Assembly: GCA_030159075.1 (NCBI GenBank)
Contig: BROG01000004.1
Location: forward strand, 4,138,001-4,202,000
Origin: Atrina japonica
Taxonomy: Eukaryota; Mollusca; Bivalvia; Pterioida; Pinnidae
DNA: 64,000 nt
Reading direction: 5' to 3'
Within the stretch, counting starts at the first letter, position 1; the number at the start of each line of letters is the position of its first letter. Positions 59,601-60,419 of this stretch are shown here, one piece after another. The notes under the pieces are model-generated. The model ran no database searches and had not been told where the DNA came from. It saw nothing but the letters and a program-made list of their open reading frames with translations. The translations under genes were made by a program, and so were the position numbers.

Positions 59601-60249
59601 GAATCCATTGCACATGGATTTACATGTGTGCTAACTATATTTTTCCCAATTTGACACATATTCACATTAAATTTCCCAATTGTTTCGCCAATGGCATTTC
59701 CCCAAAATTGGAAGAAAAAGGCCTAAATTGAATAGATATAAATGATGCGAGATCACATTCTGAATCTAGTTACTAGCCAGCCCCTTAATTTAGCCATTGA
59801 CGTATTTATTATACTCTATATTTTCTCATTTCAATTCTGAAGTGAGCCACGCAGACAGCAGATTATTATTTTTTTCTATAAAATGAATATTTGAAGTGAT
59901 GTCTGGATTAGAGGGCAGTGAATTAGTTTGTTAAATAAAAAAGGTCTTGATTTTTTTTAACATTTGTTAGTCTAACTTGTCAGAGGAGTAAATCCGATCG
60001 TCAAATAGATTATAGCATTAGTATCGCCACTCAGTGAATGGCAGGGTCTATGTCTACGACAACATCATATCAATGTCACTGACAGAGAATGAGTCAGAAA
60101 GTGTCAACCCGGGCTGTGCAAACCTTCTTGTCTGCAGTCAGTGGTAACACTGATTTAGATATTTTGAGAATTTGACAAAATGAACAATTTCAAATATGTT
60201 AACGCTGAACCTTTTCGTTATCTTTCCTGTTCAAAAGTCTTTTGAACAT
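3949..60249 (-). CDS. EEA1: EEA1 orthologue, early endosome antigen 1 (whole spliced gene)
   Basis: EEA1 tethers early endosomes: its N-terminal C2H2 finger binds Rab5-GTP, a long parallel coiled coil spans the gap, and the C-terminal FYVE finger binds PI3P on endosomal membrane (family knowledge). Here 41 exons plus one of two last exons join in frame to about 1502-1503 residues; vertebrate EEA1 is about 1400. Residues 1-51 are a low-complexity head, 55-76 and 89-110 two C2H2 fingers, about 121-1428 almost continuous heptad coiled coil rich in Lys/Glu/Gln/Leu, and 1439-end the FYVE domain. EEA1-specific blocks include [16 protein letters not shown] and [10 protein letters not shown]. Introns are mostly phase 0, so many exons are in-frame cassettes. 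A missed in-frame microexon cannot be excluded. Introns hold repeats (listed separately) and no other convincing gene. Confidence 0.95.
4266..4530. mobile_element. Interspersed repeat (family B)
   Basis: Same orientation as 2540-2770, downstream of exon 42a and upstream of 42b. Confidence 0.65.
4765..5010. mobile_element. MITE with 5-bp target duplication (TGTTC)
   Basis: Starts CAGGGGTTTTCC and ends in a degenerate GGAAAATATG, flanked on both sides by TGTTC. At 246 bp it has the same length as the element at 12661. Contains a poly-T tract and, on the minus strand, the two AATAAA hexamers. Confidence 0.65.
4874..4886 (-). promoter_or_regulatory. Two AATAAA poly(A) signals downstream of exon 42a
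   Basis: Read on the minus strand, two AATAAA hexamers lie 7 nt apart, about 870 nt beyond the 42a stop and before exon 42b. They are the nearest plausible signals for ending the 42a transcript separately. They sit inside the MITE at 4765-5010. Confidence 0.45.
5748..5873 (-). CDS. EEA1: EEA1 exon 42a: proximal alternative last exon, second half of FYVE
   Basis: [16 protein letters not shown], then [12 protein letters not shown], ending DLNKR-stop (41 residues). It supplies HHCR, zinc ligands 3-8 and the RVC motif. Acceptor TTAATTTCAG follows a good pyrimidine tract. Its spacing and its Asp-x-Cys after RVC are closer to vertebrate EEA1 than 42b is. It contains no need for a donor, since it ends in a stop. 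Confidence 0.93.
   Translation of the reverse strand, partial: HHCRNCGNIYCNDCSSREAKLPSYKKPVRVCDGCYVDLNKR
6950..7048 (-). CDS. EEA1: EEA1 exon 41: first half of the FYVE finger (residues 1429-1461)
   Basis: Contains NRKWADD (the WxxD motif, Trp1439), the first Zn pair Cys1448/Cys1451 (CMAC), the membrane-insertion turret SVTV, and the start of the RRHHCR PI3P motif, cut after Arg-Arg. The intron in phase 0 at RR|HHCR lets either downstream exon complete the domain. Donor AGA|GTAAGT. Confidence 0.97.
7112..7350. mobile_element. Fragment of ACAGTGGAATCTCGTTAT-type MITE
   Basis: Opens with ACAGTGGAATCTCGTTATC, the same terminus as the complete element at 50313-50501. The far end is not clear. 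Confidence 0.4.
7999..8119 (-). CDS. EEA1: EEA1 exon 40 (residues 1388-1428)
   Basis: [18 protein letters not shown] to [23 protein letters not shown] is identical to the vertebrate EEA1 sequence just before the FYVE domain. 121 nt; donor CAG|GTAAAG. Confidence 0.97.
8731..9873. repeat. 30-bp minisatellite, 38 copies
   Basis: Unit CAATCATATATACTAAGTAT plus AGATCTATTA, with A/G and T/C variants at fixed positions; two units carry an extra TA. In minus-strand (transcript) sense the array begins at intron position +3 of exon 39's donor. Because 30 is a multiple of three and the unit has no stop, it yields long spurious open frames on both strands. Confidence 0.97.
9880..9934 (-). CDS. EEA1: EEA1 exon 39 (residues 1370-1388)
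   Basis: A 55-nt exon, [17 protein letters not shown], matching vertebrate NNQDERRALLERC. Codons are split at both ends. The donor AAG|GTTTGT is followed from intron position 3 by the 30-bp array. Confidence 0.95.
10766..10856. mobile_element. 90-bp MITE (family A)
   Basis: Inverted relative to 1152-1241. Both termini (TTAACTCATTCACCCC and its inverted counterpart ending GATGAGTTAA) are well preserved. Confidence 0.78.
10955..11138 (-). CDS. EEA1: EEA1 exon 38 (residues 1309-1370)
   Basis: [17 protein letters not shown], then [16 protein letters not shown], then [10 protein letters not shown]. It matches the vertebrate ALNENLGTVKKE...DDLRGEI block. 184 nt, ending with one nucleotide of a Glu codon. 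Donor TAG|GTAAGT. Confidence 0.95.
11837..11926 (-). CDS. EEA1: EEA1 exon 37 (residues 1279-1308)
   Basis: [17 protein letters not shown] to ENSAFQTKL; 90 nt, phase 0-0. Donor GTAAGT, acceptor CCAACAG. Confidence 0.92.
12423..12518 (-). CDS. EEA1: EEA1 exon 36 (residues 1247-1278)
   Basis: [18 protein letters not shown], matching vertebrate EEA1 ITNLKDAKQLLIQQKLELQ. 96 nt, phase 0-0. The donor GAG|GTCTGT is non-consensus, but the frame and homology fix it. Confidence 0.94.
12661..12906. mobile_element. MITE with 5-bp target duplication (GCTAT)
   Basis: Terminal inverted repeats CAGGGATTTTCCA and TGGAAAATCCCTG, 246 bp, flanked by perfect GCTAT on both sides. No coding capacity. Confidence 0.85.
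13300..13540. repeat. Degenerate ~28-bp tandem repeat, left part
   Basis: Repeats of TTTTAAGCCTACAGGCC-CATCAG type. Interrupted at 13541 by a transposon; the same repeat resumes at 14699. Confidence 0.7.
13541..14698. mobile_element. hAT-like non-autonomous element with 5-bp target duplication (CAAAC)
   Basis: Ends CAGGGCTCTACAA and TTGTAGAGCGCTG, flanked by CAAAC on both sides. Internally it has an (AT)n/(GT)n tract and nested hairpins, including 23-bp arms around GAACTTTCTGCCCCGATTTT at 14212-14282. Open frames inside are not recognisable proteins. Confidence 0.75.
14699..14910. repeat. Degenerate ~28-bp tandem repeat, right part
   Basis: Continuation of 13300-13540 (AACAAGCCATC..TCTTAAGCC units) after the inserted element. 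Confidence 0.65.
14966..15040. mobile_element. 90-bp MITE (family A), internally deleted
   Basis: Lacks the ACATTTGGACTGG part but keeps both ends. Confidence 0.6.
15217..15348 (-). CDS. EEA1: EEA1 exon 35 (residues 1203-1246)
   Basis: [17 protein letters not shown] to SEKEFRKQ; 132 nt, phase 0-0. Donor CAG|GTGTGT. Confidence 0.93.
15924..16013 (-). CDS. EEA1: EEA1 exon 34 (residues 1173-1202)
   Basis: [18 protein letters not shown] to EKYLKEK; 90 nt, phase 0-0. Donor AAG|GTGACA. Confidence 0.92.
16195..16430. mobile_element. Interspersed repeat (family B)
   Basis: Same orientation as 2540-2770, in the intron between exons 33 and 34. Confidence 0.65.
16795..16953 (-). CDS. EEA1: EEA1 exon 33 (residues 1120-1172)
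   Basis: [17 protein letters not shown] to NSFDELSE; 159 nt, phase 0-0. Donor GAG|GTTTGT. Confidence 0.94.
17451..17614. mobile_element. ACAGTGGAACTTGTATA-type MITE
   Basis: Inverted termini ACAGTGGAACTTGTATA and GCAGGTTTTACTGTA; the interior shares GGTGGTCTTTATAT with 53850-54030. Confidence 0.65.
17839..17928 (-). CDS. EEA1: EEA1 exon 32 (residues 1090-1119)
   Basis: [17 protein letters not shown] to ASAEQSK; 90 nt, phase 0-0. Donor AAG|GTGAGA, acceptor ATTGCAG. Confidence 0.92.
18384..18479 (-). CDS. EEA1: EEA1 exon 31 (residues 1058-1089)
   Basis: [17 protein letters not shown] to QKENLEQQ; 96 nt, phase 0-0. Donor CAG|GTTTGT. Confidence 0.92.
18755..19010 (+). mobile_element. tRNA-derived SINE (family 1)
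   Basis: Head reads GGGGCCTCTGTGGCCGAATGG (A box) and GGCTTGAGCCCC (B box), resembling a Ser/Leu-type tRNA, followed by a ~180-bp body. Not a functional tRNA gene. Confidence 0.75.
19337..19384 (-). CDS. EEA1: EEA1 exon 30 (residues 1042-1057)
   Basis: A 48-nt exon, [16 protein letters not shown], phase 0-0. Donor GTTTGT, acceptor TTGGTAG. It is short and low-complexity, so confidence is slightly lower. Confidence 0.84.
20078..20345. repeat. ~70-bp tandem repeat, 3-4 copies
   Basis: Units begin GCATTTGAGAGNTTCATAAA and contain TAGATCCTAGAAAT; the last copies are degraded. Confidence 0.8.
20475..20582 (-). CDS. EEA1: EEA1 exon 29 (residues 1006-1041)
   Basis: [17 protein letters not shown] to SELQKEK; 108 nt, phase 0-0. 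Donor AAG|GTATTT. Confidence 0.92.
20893..21002. mobile_element. Small palindromic MITE
   Basis: Imperfect inverted ends GGACCTAGTTGCGCAACA and TGTTGTGCAACCGGGTCC, about 110 bp, with TTTAAC motifs inside. Confidence 0.65.
21038..21127. mobile_element. 90-bp MITE (family A)
   Basis: Near-identical to the copies at 1152 and 2844, same orientation. Confidence 0.75.
21901..22041 (-). CDS. EEA1: EEA1 exon 28 (residues 959-1005)
   Basis: [19 protein letters not shown] to KESSKKDM; 141 nt, phase 0-0. Donor GTAAGT, acceptor CATTCAG. Confidence 0.94.
22278..24764. repeat. 60-bp minisatellite, about 41 copies, each with a donor-like motif
   Basis: In minus-strand sense each unit carries AAGAG|GTAATATG or a close variant, repeating the true exon 27 donor at 24764 (GAG|GTAATATG). 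The three units nearest the exon are 61 bp and diverged; most others are 60 bp and nearly identical. Long minus-strand open frames here are repeat translations. Confidence 0.97.
24765..24863 (-). CDS. EEA1: EEA1 exon 27 (residues 926-958)
   Basis: [17 protein letters not shown] to QQQLQKE; 99 nt, phase 0-0. The donor GAG|GTAATA is also the first unit of the 60-bp array that fills the next 2.5 kb of intron. Confidence 0.94.
25333..25455 (-). CDS. EEA1: EEA1 exon 26 (residues 885-925)
   Basis: [16 protein letters not shown] to KSKDEELQK; 123 nt, phase 0-0. Donor AAG|GTAATG. Confidence 0.92.
25565..25745 (-). mobile_element. SINE (family 2), truncated
   Basis: Shares CACTTACATGGAGATTTCACCAG and the CAGTGAGGGTTCTT motif with the complete copy at 42515-42795, but lacks the tRNA-like head. 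Confidence 0.6.
25761..25859 (-). CDS. EEA1: EEA1 exon 25 (residues 852-884)
   Basis: [17 protein letters not shown] to NGQIVQL; 99 nt, phase 0-0. Donor GTATGT. Confidence 0.92.
26385..26507 (-). CDS. EEA1: EEA1 exon 24 (residues 811-851)
   Basis: [16 protein letters not shown] to TEQDMNS; 123 nt, phase 0-0. Donor TCT|GTGAGT. The acceptor could also lie 2 nt downstream (CAGAG), but phase favours this one. Confidence 0.92.
26577..26620. repeat. (TCTG)n(TC)n microsatellite
   Basis: Simple tetranucleotide repeat followed by a dinucleotide repeat. Confidence 0.95.
28131..28368. mobile_element. MITE with 5-bp target duplication (AACCT), adjacent to exon 23
   Basis: Ends CAGGGAGATTCCA and TTGGAAAATCCCAG, flanked by perfect AACCT. 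It is an inverted relative of 12661-12906. Its right-hand duplication lies 6 nt from the end of exon 23. Confidence 0.85.
28380..28508 (-). CDS. EEA1: EEA1 exon 23 (residues 768-810)
   Basis: [16 protein letters not shown] to LERQLTEK; 129 nt, phase 0-0. The donor AAG|GTATGT is followed almost at once by the duplicated target site of a MITE that starts 12 nt into the intron. Confidence 0.93.
29600..29668. repeat. (CA)n-rich microsatellite
   Basis: Interrupted CACACA repeats. Confidence 0.9.
29734..29868 (-). CDS. EEA1: EEA1 exon 22 (residues 723-767)
   Basis: [20 protein letters not shown] to KVKQQLDQ, closely matching the vertebrate block LLLSAEAAKTAQRADLQN. 135 nt, phase 0-0, donor GTAAAT. 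Confidence 0.95.
30141..30235. mobile_element. ACAGTGGAACCTGTTTTGA-type MITE fragment
   Basis: Contains repeated GGTGGTCTCTCAA motifs and one terminus ACAGTGGAACCTG. Confidence 0.45.
31098..31258. mobile_element. ACAGTGAAACCTATCCTGA-type MITE
   Basis: Termini ACAGTGAAACCT and CAAGACAGGTTCTA; related to 30141-30235. Confidence 0.5.
31396..31626 (-). CDS. EEA1: EEA1 exon 21 (residues 646-722)
   Basis: The longest coding exon here (231 nt, phase 0-0), [15 protein letters not shown] to [10 protein letters not shown]; coiled coil. Donor AAG|GTAATT, acceptor GATCCAG. Confidence 0.95.
31872..32110 (-). mobile_element. tRNA-derived SINE (family 1)
   Basis: Minus-strand copy whose tRNA-like head lies at 32040-32110 (GGCCACGGAGACC at the right end, GGGGCTCAAACC B box). 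Confidence 0.75.
32345..32600. mobile_element. Interspersed repeat (family B)
   Basis: Inverted copy ending just before exon 20's donor region; contains TGATTCACATGG and ACTCCACCCACCAGG. Confidence 0.62.
32624..32677 (-). CDS. EEA1: EEA1 exon 20 (residues 628-645)
   Basis: A 54-nt exon, [18 protein letters not shown]. It matches the vertebrate EEA1 IQAGEGE...NQL segment, a short recognisable break in the coiled coil. Donor GTAATT. Confidence 0.94.
33127..33192. repeat. Short direct duplication
   Basis: CACAAAATACATTTCAGTAA plus AAATCAAT occurs twice in tandem. Confidence 0.85.
33401..33494 (-). CDS. EEA1: EEA1 exon 19 (residues 596-627)
   Basis: [17 protein letters not shown] to RSDLIAK; coiled coil. 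It starts with the last nucleotide of the Lys codon. Donor AAA|GTAAGT. Confidence 0.9.
33706..33788 (-). CDS. EEA1: EEA1 exon 18 (residues 569-596)
   Basis: [15 protein letters not shown] to RKNST, ending with two nucleotides (AA) of a Lys codon. I chose the donor AA|GTATGA because it is the one that matches the one-nucleotide phase of exon 19. Confidence 0.85.
34180..34525 (-). mobile_element. SINE (family 2)
   Basis: Long copy with a tRNA-like head on the minus strand at its right end (CTAGTGGTAGAGC, GGGTTTAATTCC). Confidence 0.7.
34586..34672 (-). CDS. EEA1: EEA1 exon 17 (residues 540-568)
   Basis: An 87-nt phase 0-0 exon, [16 protein letters not shown] to QQYQLE. Donor GTAAGT. Confidence 0.9.
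35068..35288. mobile_element. MITE family C (TATACCTGGAAATTTT)
   Basis: Inverted termini near ACACCTGGAAATG and GAAAATTTCCAGGTATGCAGT; ends about 47 nt from exon 16's donor. Confidence 0.7.
35336..35473 (-). CDS. EEA1: EEA1 exon 16 (residues 494-539)
   Basis: A 138-nt phase 0-0 exon, [16 protein letters not shown] to DIKAELEK; coiled coil. Donor GTATAT, acceptor TTACAG. Confidence 0.92.
35925..36172 (-). mobile_element. tRNA-derived SINE (family 1)
   Basis: Minus-strand copy with GGCTCAAACCTG B-box region and CTCGGCTACTTGGGC at the head end. Confidence 0.72.
36599..36766 (-). CDS. EEA1: EEA1 exon 15 (residues 438-493)
   Basis: A 168-nt phase 0-0 exon, [15 protein letters not shown] to SELAQELTN; coiled coil. 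Donor AAT|GTAAAA. Confidence 0.9.
37615..37848. mobile_element. MITE family C
   Basis: Termini TACCGTATACCTGGAAATTT and GTCCAGGTATACAGTA; ends 18 nt from exon 14. Confidence 0.75.
37867..38034 (-). CDS. EEA1: EEA1 exon 14 (residues 382-437)
   Basis: A 168-nt phase 0-0 exon, [16 protein letters not shown] to LQTDLTQ; Gln-rich coiled coil. Donor GTTTGT. A MITE ends 18 nt inside the following intron. Confidence 0.93.
38120..38372. mobile_element. Interspersed repeat (family B), diverged
   Basis: Inverted and degraded copy next to the 27-bp array. Confidence 0.5.
38361..38693. repeat. ~27-bp minisatellite of GTAAGT-containing units
   Basis: In minus-strand sense the motif GTAAGT recurs 11 times (plus one degenerate copy) at about 27-bp steps. 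The first occurrence is exon 13's own donor. Unit: GTAAGTGTAATTAAATAGAC plus AAACATT. Confidence 0.92.
38694..38799 (-). CDS. EEA1: EEA1 exon 13 (residues 346-381)
   Basis: [16 protein letters not shown] to LLQTQSE, coiled coil. The donor GAA|GTAAGT is the first unit of a tandem array that repeats GTAAGT about every 27 bp into the intron. Confidence 0.92.
39348..42260 (-). mobile_element. hAT transposon with decayed transposase, 5-bp target duplication (TACAT)
   Basis: Termini CAGGGTTCAGATAAA and, at the right end read on the minus strand, CAGGGCTCCGATAAA: 15-bp inverted repeats with two mismatches. TACAT flanks both sides. 2913 bp, inserted in the EEA1 intron between exons 12 and 13. Confidence 0.85.
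39640..41900 (-). pseudogene. hAT transposase pseudogene
   Basis: Broken minus-strand coding sequence. The N-terminal part near 41893 has KSILSFFKN; a middle part has [12 protein letters not shown] and [11 protein letters not shown]; the C-terminal dimerisation part has [15 protein letters not shown] and then, after a break, SNLMRI-like and [10 protein letters not shown]. Many stops and frameshifts separate the blocks, so it is dead. It resembles the ZNF862-like/DUF4371 branch of hAT transposases (recognised from memory). Confidence 0.85.
42515..42795 (-). mobile_element. tRNA-derived SINE (family 2), complete copy
   Basis: Minus-strand head reads CCTGGCTCAGTTGGTAGCAC and GGTTGTGAGTTTGAGTCC (A and B boxes). 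The body contains TTTAACGTTCCACTCAAGAA and CATATGGAGATGTCACC, a motif I associate with bivalve genomes from memory. Confidence 0.8.
42884..42952 (-). CDS. EEA1: EEA1 exon 12 (residues 323-346)
   Basis: A short exon, [16 protein letters not shown] and then KVEVVQ, with split codons at both ends that fit exons 11 and 13. The predicted coiled coil weakens at Cys-Ala-Pro, as it does at the Lys-Gly-Pro of the vertebrate protein. Donor CA|GTAAGT. Confidence 0.88.
43104..43293. mobile_element. MITE family D
   Basis: Shares CTCAGCACCATGAAA, GAGAATTTACTCAAGTC and ACCAATCAGATTTCAGG with 52322-52445. Confidence 0.55.
43719..44973 (-). mobile_element. hAT-like deletion derivative with perfect 13-bp inverted repeats
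   Basis: CAGAGCTGTTTAC at the left and GTAAACAGCTCTG at the right, flanked by ATATTA on both sides. It carries only an N-terminal transposase fragment on the minus strand. Lies in the EEA1 intron between exons 11 and 12. Confidence 0.82.
44218..44688 (-). CDS. Transposon-encoded zinc-finger protein (truncated transposase)
   Basis: A 156-residue open frame. Residues about 45-80 have the pattern C-x2-C ... H-x4-K-x2-H ([25 protein letters not shown]), as in BED/TTF-type fingers at the N-terminus of hAT transposases. No catalytic or dimerisation domain follows; the frame ends after FIVPERT. Start uncertain. Whether it is expressed is unknown. Confidence 0.6.
   Translation of the reverse strand: MKNGNLMNRMNWFNRKRKNMFNATRNHTVQSGLVSGSRKKGGHMVYCIVCNTDFSCGHAGKNDCFRHIKSKQHQDLAKLKESNSSMKSFMDIPGNPELERKRAVTGAETMMCELIAELNLPLSTADTFNKAFKLIFNFHLNVVEIVVFVFIVPERT
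45225..45365 (-). CDS. EEA1: EEA1 exon 11: most conserved coiled-coil block (residues 276-323)
   Basis: Contains [13 protein letters not shown] and [15 protein letters not shown], an almost exact match to the diagnostic EEA1 block and the best evidence for orthology in the coiled coil. One nucleotide in, two out. Donor GTATGT. Confidence 0.96.
45660..45890 (-). mobile_element. tRNA-derived SINE (family 1)
   Basis: Minus-strand copy; GCTGGGCTCGAACCTG marks the B box, and the head end is degraded. Confidence 0.7.
46470..46612. repeat. ~27-30-bp tandem repeat, about 5 copies
   Basis: Units of GTGACAGGTAGCTTCAAAGA with GATCTG or GACCTG between them. Confidence 0.85.
46690..48010. repeat. 42-44-bp satellite-like array with 255-bp higher-order repeat
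   Basis: About 30 units of AAGTCCAAACACATCACAGT plus AGCCTGTGACACCTCAGAAACT, each with the palindrome TCACAG-TAGC-CTGTGA. Positions 47061-47315 and 47316-47570 appear identical, forming two six-unit higher-order repeats. Confidence 0.93.
49181..49239 (-). CDS. EEA1: EEA1 exon 10 (residues 257-276)
   Basis: [19 protein letters not shown], followed by a split Arg codon. It precedes the conserved PGAEDV of exon 11, matching the vertebrate order (LLQR then PGIEDV). Donor AAG|GTAATC. Confidence 0.9.
49428..49485 (-). mobile_element. SINE (family 2) fragment
   Basis: Only TTTTTAACGTCCCATTC and adjoining sequence of the body end remain. Confidence 0.45.
50313..50501. mobile_element. ACAGTGGAATCTCGTTAT MITE, complete
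   Basis: Termini ACAGTGGAATCTCGTTATG and TAACAAGATTCCACTGTA are inverted repeats about 190 bp apart. Confidence 0.75.
50768..50854 (-). CDS. EEA1: EEA1 exon 9 (residues 228-256)
   Basis: An 87-nt phase 0-0 coiled-coil exon, [16 protein letters not shown] to HIITLK. Donor GTGGGA, acceptor TTGAAG. Confidence 0.88.
51030..51272. mobile_element. MITE family C
   Basis: Termini GTAAACCTGGAAATT and AAAATTTCCAGGTATACTGTA; internal GAAGCATGGACTTACATGC. Confidence 0.7.
51640..51746 (-). CDS. EEA1: EEA1 exon 8 (residues 192-227)
   Basis: Coiled coil including [15 protein letters not shown] and [12 protein letters not shown]. It begins with two nucleotides completing a split codon. The donor is the unusual GTTTGT. 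Confidence 0.9.
52026..52323. repeat. Direct duplication, period 162 bp
   Basis: About 135 bp beginning GATAGACCAAAACCAATATC with a poly-C run is repeated almost exactly, separated by an AT-rich spacer. It gives a repeated minus-strand open frame that is not a gene. Confidence 0.92.
52322..52445. mobile_element. MITE family D
   Basis: Ends GGGCCTGGCACCATGAAAC and TTTTATGGCACCGGGCCC are inverted repeats. Confidence 0.7.
52542..52605 (-). CDS. EEA1: EEA1 exon 7 (residues 171-191)
   Basis: A 64-nt coiled-coil exon, [18 protein letters not shown]. It ends with one nucleotide of a Leu codon completed by exon 8. Donor GTAAGA. Confidence 0.88.
52849..52996 (-). CDS. EEA1: EEA1 exon 6 (residues 121-170)
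   Basis: Starts the coiled coil. The stretch [15 protein letters not shown] and then [10 protein letters not shown] aligns with the region just after the finger in vertebrate EEA1. Donor CAG|GTAGGT, acceptor TTTTCTAG. Confidence 0.94.
53850..54025. mobile_element. ACAGTGAAACTTGTATA-type MITE
   Basis: Shares AACGACCNCCTTAGGGACAC and GGTGGTCTTTATATA with 17451-17614. Confidence 0.6.
54026..55262. mobile_element. MITE family C, split by about 1 kb of other sequence
   Basis: The left half (54026 to about 54200) and right half (about 55185-55262) match the family C ends. The right terminus TCCAGGTATACAGTATAT abuts exon 5's donor. The intervening ~990 bp is unclassified and has a 70-codon minus-strand frame of unknown meaning. 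Confidence 0.5.
55266..55375 (-). CDS. EEA1: EEA1 exon 5: second C2H2 zinc finger (residues 85-121)
   Basis: Encodes EGFLCPVC and then H-F-E-T-A-H-D-E-K; ligands are Cys89, Cys92, His105 and His110, with spacing identical to exon 4. The residue after the second Cys is Lys instead of Met. It starts in phase 0 and ends with two nucleotides of an Arg codon completed by exon 6. Donor GTGAGA is followed at once by a MITE. Confidence 0.95.
55715..56025 (-). mobile_element. SINE (family 2)
   Basis: Contains TCTTATATGGAGATGTCATC and ends with a degenerate tRNA-like head; between exons 4 and 5. Confidence 0.6.
56133..56231 (-). CDS. EEA1: EEA1 exon 4: first C2H2 zinc finger (residues 52-84)
   Basis: A 99-nt phase 0-0 exon. 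Cys55, Cys58, His71 and His76 form C-x2-C-x12-H-x4-H, followed by D-E-N-K. The finger begins GFLCPIC and keeps Met directly after the second Cys, as in the single Rab5-binding finger of vertebrate EEA1. Skipping this exon would keep the frame, so it could be a cassette. It is a paralogous copy of exon 5. Confidence 0.93.
57150..57218 (-). CDS. EEA1: EEA1 exon 3 (residues 29-51)
   Basis: A 69-nt phase 0-0 exon starting [11 protein letters not shown] and ending PEEAQ, a Ser/Pro/Gln linker just before the zinc fingers. Acceptor TTTTCAG, donor GTAAGC. Confidence 0.8.
58111..58155 (-). CDS. EEA1: EEA1 exon 2 (residues 14-28)
   Basis: A 45-nt phase 0-0 exon encoding [15 protein letters not shown], a polar linker. 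Acceptor is CTCGCAG|GTG and donor AAA|GTAAAA. It is supported by phase and splice sites rather than conservation; the equivalent region of vertebrate EEA1 is also poorly conserved. Confidence 0.65.
58556..58821 (-). mobile_element. tRNA-derived SINE (family 1)
   Basis: Minus-strand copy, head at the right end (CTCAGCCACGGAAGCCCC), in EEA1 intron 1. Confidence 0.75.
59439..59725. mobile_element. MITE with 5-bp target duplication (AATTG)
   Basis: Ends CAGGCCTTTTCC and GAAAAAGGCCTA, flanked by AATTG; inverted relative of 63213-63495. Confidence 0.8.
60211..60249 (-). CDS. EEA1: EEA1 exon 1 (start codon, residues 1-13)
   Basis: The ATG at 60249-60247 has A at -3. The peptide M-F-K-R-L-L-N-R matches the start of vertebrate EEA1 (M-L-R-R-I-L-Q-R). 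The only donor that keeps the frame open is AAG|GTTCAG, which is weak, so the 3' edge is less certain than the start. The frame closes three codons later if unspliced. Confidence 0.75.
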
Positions 60250-60377
60250 CTTGAAGTTTTACACTTGTCTGCTAGACCACTGCCCTCCCGGAAGTTGATC
60301 GCGGAAGTAAGGTAGACAGCGCTCCTAGTGGTGTCGGCATATATTACACAGTTTTCAAGGAGAGCAGACAAGAAATC
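60250..60377. promoter_or_regulatory. Bidirectional promoter region between EEA1 and the plus-strand gene
   Basis: Only 128 bp lie between the two divergent start codons. The interval is more GC-rich than its surroundings and holds CCGGAAGT (60288-60295) and GCGGAAGT (60301-60308), both ETS-type GGAAGT sites 13 bp apart in the same orientation. No TATA box is evident. ETS sites are typical of short animal bidirectional promoters of nuclear genes for mitochondrial proteins (family knowledge). Confidence 0.65.
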
Positions 60378-60419
60378 ATGCTGGCATCATCCTTGACGAA
60401 ATATCTAAATGTCTTACGG
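60378..60419 (+). CDS. Plus-strand gene, exon 1 (probable mitochondrial targeting peptide)
   Basis: ATG with A at -3, encoding MLASSLTKYLNVLR: amphipathic, basic and free of acidic residues, as expected of a mitochondrial presequence. Donor CGG|GTAATT, phase 0. The product is not identifiable from this part. The exon lies head to head with EEA1. Confidence 0.7.
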
